Notes under the pieces: generated by a model | What the model was told of the DNA's origin: nothing | Seen by the model: the letters and a program-made list of their open reading frames with translations, nothing else | Databases searched by the model: none | Program-made: the position numbers and the translations under genes | Assembly: GCA_029718625.1 (NCBI GenBank) | Contig: CM056383.1 | Coordinates: 64,294,849-64,358,848, forward strand | DNA: 64,000 nt | Direction of reading: 5' to 3' | Source of the DNA: Synaphobranchus kaupii | Lineage: Eukaryota > Chordata > Actinopteri > Anguilliformes > Synaphobranchidae | In this document: positions 56,341 to 64,000 of the stretch, piece by piece | Numbering within the stretch: the first letter of the stretch is position 1 | Layout of the letters: each line of letters begins with the position of its first letter

Positions 56341-56826
56341 ATCAATAATTGATTTTAAATGAGTATGACCGAAGAACTCTGTTGGTGGTTGCCCCTTATT
56401 TGTTCTAAAGTGTATAGCTACCAGCCTAGCCAGAAGCACAAATTGACACACCTGGAGTCATACAGACGGCGGTCTGTGCAGCATGGAAGTAAGTTCCGGG
56501 ACATTGTCAGCACATCAGTGTTCAGAAGAAAGGCTCACTTGGCTGGCTAGACAGTAAGTTATATCCTTTACTTAGAAATATGTTTATTTACCTTGTAAAT
56601 CACTATGTTCTTACTTTATATGATGTTGAGCTTATTTATTCATTATGCATGTAGAATTAGTTTTATGGCATATTCATGGTATTAAACCATGGTTAGTATA
56701 GTATTTAACTGTAGCCTACGTTAACATGTCTTGTATGGTGTGCACTTTTGATGCATTCCATGAATTGAGACGTTGTCTAACACTCTTAAATGAGACATTT
56801 ACTTGTATTTTTAAATGCGAGTTCAG
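56341..56826. other. Unassigned DNA
   Basis: A 63-codon + strand frame at 56359-56550 is followed by AGACAGTAAGTTAT, a possible splice donor. No family recognised. Confidence 0.3.
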
Positions 56827-56953
56827 GCAACAGGGAATGTTATTCAAAAGAATTCAGAAATGAATACCGCACGGAGTACCAGGTCTCAGAATATTTGGAA
56901 TGTGGCACAACCTATAAAGACATTCCCAAACGGTTCTATGGCGTTATGAAGGA
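56827..56953 (+). CDS. Candidate 127-bp coding exon, unknown protein
   Basis: Bounded by GCGAGTTCAG on the left and GTGAGTG on the right. One frame is open throughout (NRECYSKEFRNEYRTEYQVS.. ending IPKRFYGVMKE), highly charged and tyrosine-rich. The other two + frames have stops. If real it enters in phase 1 (two bases complete a codon) and leaves in phase 2. No adjoining exon could be fixed with confidence. The region 56480-56570 offers a frame that would join in phase, but only after an internal stop. The family is unknown; it could be host or transposon. Confidence 0.35.
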
Positions 56954-57388
56954 GTGAGTGTTCCTATGCTTTTTATTCAACTGGATTTTCAGGGCTTCTG
57001 TTCCAATTACCGTTTTTATGAAAGTGGCTGTCATTTCTGAGGTGCTTTCTTACAAAACTAATATTAGCAGCATTACCCTCCCAGCATGGGAAGAGGTTTA
57101 AGGTTTGTGGTTTCTTTTTTTTGTACAAATCCATATTTTCATTAAAATGCACTAGTGCATCTTTCGTGTTTTTTTTTTTTTTTACCCCCTCAACATTGAT
57201 GCTGAAACAAGAGCAGTGATTGCCTGATTACTATACTTGATTTGTACCTGGTGGGCTGCATCTTGTTTTTCATGTGTAAGCTTAAGGACACCCTGATGTT
57301 TCATATTATTTTATTGACACAGCTTAATTCCATTTACTCCTTACGCCACATGATCCACTTGTTCAACATGGCAGCCACACACTGGGGT
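56954..57388. other. Unassigned DNA
   Basis: Two T-rich runs (57110-57185). No gene seen. Confidence 0.4.
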
Positions 57389-58870
57389 ATGTTGGAATAC
57401 TAGAAAAGGAGGGGGTGAACAGATTATCACGGGGGGGTGGTCGGAACGGAGGACCAGATGCGACCGATAGGGGATTCACCAAGTTACTCAGTGTGAAATA
57501 ACCACCAATTAGGGAAGGAGAACACAAAAGGAAGGGAGAAAACCCCCCCGGCAAATAAGCCAAAAATAAAATCTACCCAGAACAACCTGGGCGAAAGTCA
57601 CACGGACTTCGAGAAAAACTAACAAAGAAAACAAAACCCAAAGCTAGGGGCGCGACGCTCATAGAAGGGAGCGGGAAAATAAACCGAAATCAGAGCGGCT
57701 AACCTCGAGCTTGAAAACTAAATTAAACGAGCAGGACAAACGAGGATACCGCATTAGAAAGAAAATTAACAGAGCAAACCCCAGGGAGGTAGGCATAGCG
57801 AGGAGAATAGCAAGCAGAGAAAAGAGAGATCTCCTAAGATCTAGTCCTCACTCAAACTGGGTAGGAATTACACCGCTTTCTTAAAATACCCAAAGAAAGC
57901 AGTAACCCATAAGCTGACCCTGTTACCGGCTTTGTACTGTGGCGAAACTGACACGAAAGCGCAAAGCCAGGAAGCCGTCACGCTTAAGAAGCCTGCGGAA
58001 CAGCTGAACAGGTGAAAACAATGAGTGCCAAGACGGAGGAAAAACCCGGCACGGACTCCGTCCCGCAGCAGCGCGGGAGCTTCCGCAATAGAGAGCACGG
58101 CAACCTACTATACCAGTGATTCCCAAACTCGGTCCTGGGGGTCCCCTGCGTATGCTGGTTTTCGTTTCAACCACAACTGCAATCCCATAATTTTAACAAG
58201 CTGTTAATTTTTCTTAATTAGGTGCTTTTCATGTTTAGAGGGATTATTTACCCTCTTAAGTTACATTATATCAGAAATAGCTACGCATACCATGTAGAAT
58301 AAATTCCCCATGTTCACATTGTGCCTATTGTGCTATATTCTTTAAAAGAGAAATGATTTAACTGATAAAATTAAAGACTGAGTTGAATCAATAGGCTCCT
58401 AATTGGCGAAAGTGTGGACACATGGGCACTAAAACTACCAATTTGGAAGATAATGAGGAATTCAAACACAAAGCAAATGATAATGAGCCAAACCTGCAGC
58501 TTAAGGAACAAATTATGAAAGAACTTTAACTCGTGGTCAACAACCTAATAGGAGCCTATTGATTCACTTCAATCTTTAATTTGATCAGTTAAATTACTTA
58601 CTTTTGTCACCTCTTTTTATGTTATTGTTGCAATATAGCACAATAAGCACAATGTGAACATGGGAAGTTTATTCTACATGGCATGCATAGCCATTTCTGA
58701 CATAATATGGCTTAAGAGGGTGAATAATTCCTCTAAACATGAAAACCACCTCAGTAACAAAAATGTACATCTTAAAATTCTGGGAATGCAACTGTGGTTG
58801 CAACAAAATACCGGCATACACAGGGGGGCCCCAGGACCGAGTTTGGGAACCACTGTGCTATACCGTGACA
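57389..58870 (-). mobile_element. Probable solo LTR (minus), split by foldback
   Basis: Read on the minus strand it would start TGTCACGG at 58870 and end TTCCAACA at 57389. Excluding the foldback it is about 730 bp, purine-rich on the + strand, with a TATTTTAAG TATA-like site near 57880. The flanks GGGTA and CAGAT do not match, so a target duplication is not shown. The ends are tentative. Confidence 0.35.
58114..58855. mobile_element. 742-bp hAT-type foldback element
   Basis: CAGTGATTCCCAAACTCGGT at the left is mirrored by CCGAGTTTGGGAACCACTG at the right. The arms stay complementary for about 300 bases each (for example AATAGGCTCCTAATTGG at 58390 against CCTAATAGGAGCCTATTGA at 58545). TACTATAC (58106-58113) and TGCTATAC (58856-58863) form an 8-bp target duplication with one mismatch, as in hAT. 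Non-coding. Confidence 0.88.
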
Positions 58871-59589
58871 CAGATAGAGAGAAGGGGTCAATCACAGTCA
58901 TTGTATCATGATGCCAAAGCGATAAGATCTGTAAGGTACGCCTCTATCCACGAGACAGCCTTGGGCCCTGGAACAAGTAACCTGTTGGTTCCTCAACAGT
59001 GTCATTATGGCCAGTGGACTCACGCAACACATGTAACATTTGTTGTAACTACACTAGGGTGCTGAGGTATGTAAATACAAATGAATATGGTCAGAATTCT
59101 AGATAGATCAAGAATTGAACATAAAAGTTATGTTATCTGTTGAAATGAATGAAGTATATATTTGAAACATATTTAAAAGGATTATGTCATGCGGACCTGG
59201 GTTTTCATATTGATGAATGAATGGTTTATTTTTACATCCTGCCATGAATAGGTGGCCCATCACATGTATAGGTTCATCACATCACATACCACTAGTATAT
59301 TACATGTAGTAGACACAGGTGTCAGCAATAGGTGCAGCCTTCAATGCACACTTTATTTTGAGCATCCTATTATTTGATTAATACTTAAAATCAAATTGAT
59401 GTTTGAAACCTATCACTGTCATCAAACCAATGAAATCATAATAAGCATAACAGGAAAGTCTAGACCATGAACATCACAAAAGTAGTCATGGCTCTACAAG
59501 CTCCAGTAAGAAAGCTTGTTTGCGATAATGCTGAAAATGTTTGCAATCTGTTGACTTTTATAGGCTGCTGGAGTAATGTACTATACTGA
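58871..59589. other. Unassigned DNA
   Basis: No gene or classified repeat recognised. Confidence 0.4.
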
Positions 59590-59783
59590 GGTGGCTTTCC
59601 CAAAGCATGTCGTAGCGAAAAGTATGTTGTGAAACGTGTCGTGAAGATATATTTGCCGTTCCACGATGCTTTCCCGAAAGTGCTCGTAACCCATTATATA
59701 TAGCCTACTCTAAGCTCATAACTCAAAGAGATCGTGAAATGTGTCGTGAATTCTGAAGACACATCGGAATCGGGAAAGCCACC
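59590..59783. repeat. 194-bp MITE, family U2
   Basis: The left GGTGGCTTTCCC and right GGGAAAGCCACC ends are exact inverted repeats. The interior repeats GTCGTGAA/TTCACGAC-like motifs. A truncated copy is at 50414-50545. Superfamily not identified. Confidence 0.75.
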
Positions 59784-60940
59784 CCTGGTAATATGAATGA
59801 GATTATTAAAAAGTCAGATATAATTGGTCATGGGACCTTAACTATGTCGTGATATGGATGGGTTATAAAATATAAGCAATACTGAAAGAAAATTCAAAGA
59901 TAACTAGGTTGATTGGTATGCAATCATCTTTTGATGCTATGTCTAGGCTTTATGGCAACTGTAACAATAATAATTTAGCGTAAATGTAAAACATTGCAAA
60001 TTGAGATGGGAAGTTTGTGAATTGTTATTAATGTTATTTTCCATTACAACGCGAACAGGAGGATTCAGTTATGATACAAGAAAACATTTTATTATCGAAC
60101 ATGTCATACAACACTCGCATCACAAAACAACAAACAAAAGCTATTGGTTTGTATGTCAAATAATACCATTTGTTTCGTTTGGTATAAATGTAGCAGTTCT
60201 CTGCGATTGCTGCTGTTCTGAGACATTCGCCGTGGAAAATAAATTAAGACATAAACACGGGCGATGCTTTAACATAGACCGTAGTGCTTAATGGTGTGAC
60301 GGAATTGTGGAGAATGCGCATGTGTGTAATTTACAGAATTATCGACCAATAGAAACACTTTCGACATGCCCCGTCCTCCGATCTGCAGATACTCATACTT
60401 GAAAATTCCGCCGCAACCTTCATCTTGCCACCGGCACAGACAATAAATGCATAAAACGCACCACTTCTTCATGCTAAAAAAATAATGTTCTGATGTAGGA
60501 ACAATAATAGCCTATATAATTAAAAAGTTGTAGCCTATAAATAGCCTACAATTTCCGTTTAGTAGAAAGCCATTTTTTTCCCCTTCAAAATCCGCGATAT
60601 AAACACATGTTCAGAACCAATATCTTGTCTGGCGCTACAAGTATTTTATTATTAGGCTAACCCTCAAGAGTTCATCTTAGGCTATTACAGTTTGACAATT
60701 TCCAGCAAAGTTGACATTTGCACAGCGACCACCTATCGCACTTACGGCTGTAATACATTTCTGTTGTTGTAAAACATAGGCCTACCTTTAAACGTAGGCC
60801 TTTTTTTAGCCTACGTAGCTATATACAAACATTAGGCTATACATATTTATGGGTAGCCTATATTATGCAGCCTACATCTAGGCTACTGTATGTGACGATT
60901 CTGACATAACCTACATTTATTCTGTTGTAAATGTCTGAAT
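59784..60940. other. Unassigned DNA
   Basis: A 96-codon + strand frame at 60001-60291 has no recognised domain. The palindrome CCTACCTTTAAACGTAGG lies near 60782. Confidence 0.4.
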
Positions 60941-61065
60941 GGTACAGCCTCTTCTTCAATTCGAACTTTAAAACATGGATGTGCAGTGAATAGTTTTAGA
61001 GATATGACACTTAACTAGTAGGGCCCTAGATGAAAATTGCTTCTAGTGGGCCAAATTTAATAGGG
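60941..61065 (-). repeat. Right end of the inner-type TTAA element family
   Basis: The inverse of this segment starts after TTAA (61066-61069) with CCCTATTAAATTTGGCCC and parallels 21694-21830 for about 120 bases (AAACTATTCACTGCACATCC is shared). Its other end was not found upstream. Confidence 0.7.
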
Positions 61066-61069
61066 TTAA

Positions 61070-61504
61070 CTGATTTCGTAAGTCATTCGCTTGAATTGAA
61101 CAACTGTTGCCTTGTGGTTACTGCAGACTCAAACTGACAAGTTAAATCAGAAAGACAAGTTAAATCAGAAATAGTAACAAAAAAAATAAAAATCGCCAAT
61201 CCAGTGGGTTGCCAGGCTAGTTAGCCTACGTGAGTAACCAGCTAGTGACCAGCCAATTTAGTTGCGAATCCACTGGGTAGCTATGCTAGGCATGTGAGTT
61301 ACCAGCCTAGGAATGCTAGTGACCAGCCAAGACAGTTGCAAATCCAGTGGGATGCTAAACTAGGCACAGTTACCAGCCTCGGCGAATCAAGCCGGCTTCT
61401 CATTCACCACCGCCGGATTCTCATTTACATTAGTTTTAATAGGATACATCATAAAATAAAAAAGCTTATAGGCCTACAGCATGAATATCAAGTTTTGTTT
61501 TTTG
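61070..61504. other. Unassigned DNA with short internal repeats
   Basis: AATCCAGTGGG/AATCCACTGGG-type segments recur three times (61198, 61266, 61340) with GTTACCAGCCT-like blocks, an irregular tandem array. Confidence 0.5.
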
Positions 61505-61676
61505 CAAATCAATGCCAGAACAACAGCAAAGGACCATGTGAAGATGTTGGAGGGAACAGGTACAAAAGTATCTATATCCACAGTAAAACGAGTCCTATAT
61601 CGACATAACCTGAAAGGCTGCTCAACAAGGAAGAAGCCACTACTCCAAAACCGCCATAAAAAAGCCAGACTACAGG
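61505..61676 (+). pseudogene. Tc1-like transposase fragment
   Basis: About 57 codons (NARTTAKDHVKMLEGTGTKV.. to ..QNRHKKARLQG) matching the second helix-turn-helix and the nuclear-localisation-like linker of fish Tc1 transposases. It is open but has no start or catalytic domain. The similarity ends abruptly at the shared 44-bp segment. Confidence 0.85.
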
Positions 61677-61677
61677 G

Positions 61678-61722
61678 CTAGTGGCGTATTTATAAGCTCC
61701 CGATCAGTGCCTGATGTTTATT
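61678..61722 (+). repeat. 44-bp segment shared with 5309-5352
   Basis: CTAGTGGCGTATTTATAAGC followed by TCCCGATCAGTGC, nearly the same as at 5.3 kb. The sequences on either side differ, so it is a small interspersed unit or the end of a larger family. Confidence 0.7.
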
Positions 61723-62049
61723 ATTATTATGCCCTCACCCAAAACTGTCTGTATTCATTGCAATGATTATAATGATTCATTGCACTGTAAACAATGACGA
61801 GCGGTTCTTGCGGGGAGTAAATCTGATCAGGGTTGGATTTCAGGGAGGCATACTGGTGTGTATAGTTTGCTTAATAGTGTGGAACCCAATGGGTTAAATG
61901 AGTCTCTGAATCTTACATGTTTTTTGTAATTTGTGTATAGACTATTTGATTTTCATTATATATTGTTTATGCCATGCTCATAATAGGATATTATTCAGTT
62001 TATTTACCTATGACATTTGTCGGTCTTCTCTCTACCCTGTTAAATAATA
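61723..62049. other. Unassigned DNA, possibly Penelope-like
   Basis: No coding region recognised. It may be part of the element whose terminal repeat follows. Confidence 0.35.
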
Positions 62050-62330
62050 TAACATTATGTATGTGGAATCAATGACGAGATCTATTAGTCCCACACATGT
62101 GCACATTACTATGTGTAATTTATGGGAGGGTATTTATATACCTCCCGGTGCATTGCCTGTATTTCCTTTTGACTCTGAAGAAGACGTCGTTGACGTCGAA
62201 ACGTCAGTCTCATTAAATAATTTTTTGCTCTGAGCTCTGTGTGCTCCAGTCCTCCTTATCTCGGGTTAGTCCTAGCGAAGTGGTCCGGGTTAGGTATTCT
62301 TTCAGTTCGCTGGTCCTTTTGTTGAGCATC
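62050..62330 (+). repeat. Penelope-like terminal repeat (pLTR), approximate
   Basis: The hammerhead-like motif at 62171-62209, preceded by TATTTATATACC (62131-62142, TATA-like) and followed by CATTAAATAATTTTTTGCTC, follows the layout of terminal repeats of Penelope-like retroelements. No reverse transcriptase/GIY-YIG ORF was found nearby. The ends are approximate. Confidence 0.5.
62171..62209 (+). ncRNA. Minimal hammerhead-ribozyme-like motif
   Basis: GACT (62171-62174) could pair with AGTC (62206-62209) as helix I. The core CTGAAGA (62175-62181) fits CUGANGA. GACGTC-GTT-GACGTC (62183-62197) is helix II. GAAA (62198-62201) is followed by CGTC with the predicted cut after C62205. Helix III would be only A-U and C-G, i.e. 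the palindromic minimal form reported for Penelope-like elements, which is thought to act as a dimer. One extra A (62182) lies between the core and helix II compared with the canonical ribozyme, so activity is uncertain. Confidence 0.6.
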
Positions 62331-62631
62331 TATAGTCCTTTTTTATATAGCCGGCCTGTAGCGCATTTGGGATAACCCCCTTTTTAACTTAGAATGTACA
62401 TTCGCTCGCCGAGGCGTAATTGTTTTTACTAATTTACTCACTCATCAGCATAGCTAGAGGAAATCCTCGCCTGCTTACAAAGCATAAATGTACTGGATCG
62501 GCATCTCCTCTGCTGATGACAATAAGGATACATGCCTGTGATCATTTGCATGAGTTCTCCTGTAGCATGGTTATATTGCCATGATGTAAATGGGGTGGTA
62601 GAACTAATTAGAAATTTTCTTTGATGAGCAG
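62331..62631. other. Unassigned DNA
   Basis: Nothing recognisable. Confidence 0.4.
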
Positions 62632-63090
62632 CCTGGTCTCATCCCAAGGCGTCTTCATTTAGACGCAGAAGGAGGCGTTTTGTGTCAGCATTTGACGCAC
62701 TCGGTCGCAAATTTACGACTCCTACTATGGCGACAGCTTTGCTCATGAATATGATTGGTAACCGACTGTGAGCATGCCCGCTCAGTCTTCGCCGTGTGCG
62801 CGTTGATTTTTCTGAGTTGGTAATTCCCGTACCCCACCCCCAACCCCTAAACATAACCTCACAGGAGTTCATGTAACTCAGGCTCATGCCTGAACTGTTA
62901 AGATAGTGGGCGAGCCCGACCACAGGAGTTCACGTAACTCTCTACCGGATGAAGAAAAAAAAGCATAATATTGAAGTGCCACAACCAAAGAAAAGTTATG
63001 TGGCCACAACCGTCAATATACGACGCAAAAGGCTACCTTTGTGACGAGTACGGGTGATACCACGTTGTGATGAGGAAGCAGTGAGTCAGG
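62632..63090 (+). repeat. Unclassified fish repeat (CAGCCTGGTCTCATCCC)
   Basis: Starts CAGCCTGGTCTCATCCCAAG, a terminus I recognise from fish interspersed DNA repeats. CAGGAGTTCA(T/C)GTAACTC occurs twice (62862 and 62921). The right boundary and class are unclear. Confidence 0.4.
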
Positions 63091-63429
63091 ATGCAAAATA
63101 AACTTAAAATCTTTACGTATGATAGTATAATAACCTCAGTTTATTAGTGTGCATGTGAAACTGTTCTTTCTCAGGATCTTCTTATCATTATTCTCTTTTT
63201 CCCCCTTATTGTAAATGCATCTAGTCCTACAGTTTTTATAGTACCCATACAAAATGCATACAATATTATTTTACTATATGTGCAGATGGGTGCTGTTGAA
63301 AATTCCTAAATTCTAATAGTGTGGTTGCTTCAGCTCTCTTGCATTATTCTTCTTATTATTATTATTCCAGTGTTTCCGCTTAAATGTTGTCACGTTTATG
63401 GCATATTTTGGATGTCAGTAGTCTCTGTG
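63091..63429. other. Unassigned AT-rich DNA
   Basis: No gene seen. A (TTA)n run lies at 63349-63366. Confidence 0.45.
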
Positions 63430-63530
63430 GTAGTCTGCGGGCGGGAGCGGGGGCGGGAGCAGGACAAACAAGTCCAGTTTTGTGCGGGAGTGGGCGGGAG
63501 CGGGATTAAATAATCAGTCCCACGCAGACC
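63430..63530 (+). repeat. GCGGGAG-rich repeat, transposon edge
   Basis: GGGCGGGAGCGG units repeat irregularly, ending GGATTAAATAATCAGTCCC and ACGCAGACCTCTA. It resembles the GC-rich edge of a known fish DNA repeat. The class is uncertain. Confidence 0.4.
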
Positions 63531-63801
63531 TCTAAAGTACAGTATCCGATCTACTTTCGGTTTAGTAGACATATCGTTTTTTCTACAATTTTCTCCAAAA
63601 TATGACATAAACATGTTTAAGGAACCAAATATCCTACCTGGTTATGAAGCTACAACAGTTTTCTGACGAATCCTGAAGAGTTTTACCTAATTTCTGCTAT
63701 TTTAAATAATGTTGGTTTGAGTTCTGTGGTGATTTGAGGAGACAGACATTTTTAAACATTGGTCCAAATTTGTAACTTAATTCCTAAAACTTTAATTTCA
63801 C

Positions 63802-63839
63802 AAAGTTGGAGAACACTTGAGCAAGTGTTCTCCAACTTT
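63802..63839. repeat. Perfect 18-bp palindrome, 2-base loop
   Basis: AAAGTTGGAGAACACTTG (63802-63819) and CAAGTGTTCTCCAACTTT (63822-63839) are exact complements around AG. Confidence 0.95.
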
Positions 63840-63902
63840 ATATTATAATTATATTTATATTTATAGTTATTTCTATAAACTTTCTTATGTTGTTCAGACC
63901 TA

Positions 63903-64000
63903 GGGCCTGTATCCCGAAGCAGGATTACTGAGTTAGTTGGATAACTGCACTGAGTAAAACCCGGAACAGCTCATTTTTTTATTTTTTTATTTTTACTTCA
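63903..64000 (+). repeat. Left end of a MITE, cut by window edge
   Basis: GGGCCTGTATCCCGAAGCAG, GATTACTGAGTTAGTTGGAT and AGTAAAACCCGG form a terminus common in fish MITEs. The element continues beyond the window or is truncated. Confidence 0.55.

Noticed and set aside
1..64000. CRISPR arrays, bacterial operons, defence systems or a prophage
   Set aside because: No regularly spaced direct repeats with unique spacers, no dense coding and no Shine-Dalgarno-led genes. The window is vertebrate-type noncoding DNA.
1..64000. A complete host protein-coding gene
   Set aside because: No ordered set of conserved exons was found on either strand. The few exon-like pieces are isolated and reported with low confidence.

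Overview
This window looks like intergenic or deep-intronic chromosome from a ray-finned fish. The evidence is the repeats rather than any host gene. There are several Tc1/mariner families with fish-type termini, including a Sleeping Beauty-like terminal repeat. There are also L2/Rex-type and RTE (Rex3-like) LINEs, tRNA-derived SINEs with ATTAC-type tails, PIF/Harbinger and hAT MITEs, TTAA-flanked (piggyBac-like) elements, gypsy-type LTRs, a Penelope-like terminal repeat and a Maverick/Polinton DNA polymerase relic. I see no bacterial or viral gene organisation, no CRISPR array and no convincing complete host protein gene. The species cannot be named from this.

Layout. 1-18 kb: AT-rich unassigned DNA with an L2-type endonuclease relic (2.5-3.1 kb), a TTAA-element end with a CTCF-like motif (4.1 kb), a 447-bp MITE (5.6 kb), a MADF-domain exon relic (7.8 kb), a reverse-transcriptase relic (9.7-10.1 kb), Tc1 terminal fragments (1.9, 10.7-11.0, 17.2 kb) and an RTE 3' end (12.9-13.3 kb). 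18.9-20.4 kb: a Tc1 element with near-perfect 46-bp inverted termini and a frameshifted DD34E transposase. 20.66-24.83 kb: a three-level nest. A TTAA-flanked palindromic MITE was split by a hAT element (8-bp target duplication, 7/8 matching), which was in turn split by a second TTAA element carrying two small gene-like exons.

27-34 kb: another TTAA element with a CTCF-like motif, a Harbinger MITE, a 148-bp near-perfect hairpin, a Tc1 terminus, and a complete Harbinger-type element with a Myb/SANT-like ORF. 36.5-41.3 kb: a solo LTR, a SINE, a decayed Tc1 transposase, and a LINE whose reverse transcriptase is split by an LTR element (5-bp target duplication) that itself holds another LINE tail. 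44-48 kb: LINE tails, then a foldback element containing a second Tc1 copy whose third catalytic residue is mutated and which itself holds a hAT MITE. 49.5-53 kb: LINE/SINE tails, then a gypsy LTR and gag relic bracketed and invaded by two 271-bp direct repeats exactly 1013 bp apart.

53.1-55.9 kb holds the most unusual content: the exonuclease half of a protein-primed family B DNA polymerase of Maverick/Polinton (adintovirus-like) type, broken by frameshifts and stops, with unexplained ORFs beside it. 56.8 kb has an exon-like open segment with good splice sites. 57.4-58.9 kb is an LTR-like segment split by a 742-bp hAT foldback. 61-62.3 kb has another TTAA end, a Tc1 fragment and a Penelope-type terminal repeat with a minimal hammerhead-ribozyme-like motif.

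The genes here do not form a pathway. They are independent selfish elements, mostly dead, and their nesting gives a relative insertion history. Family names come from recognising sequence by eye, without database searches, and boundaries marked approximate may be off by tens of bases.
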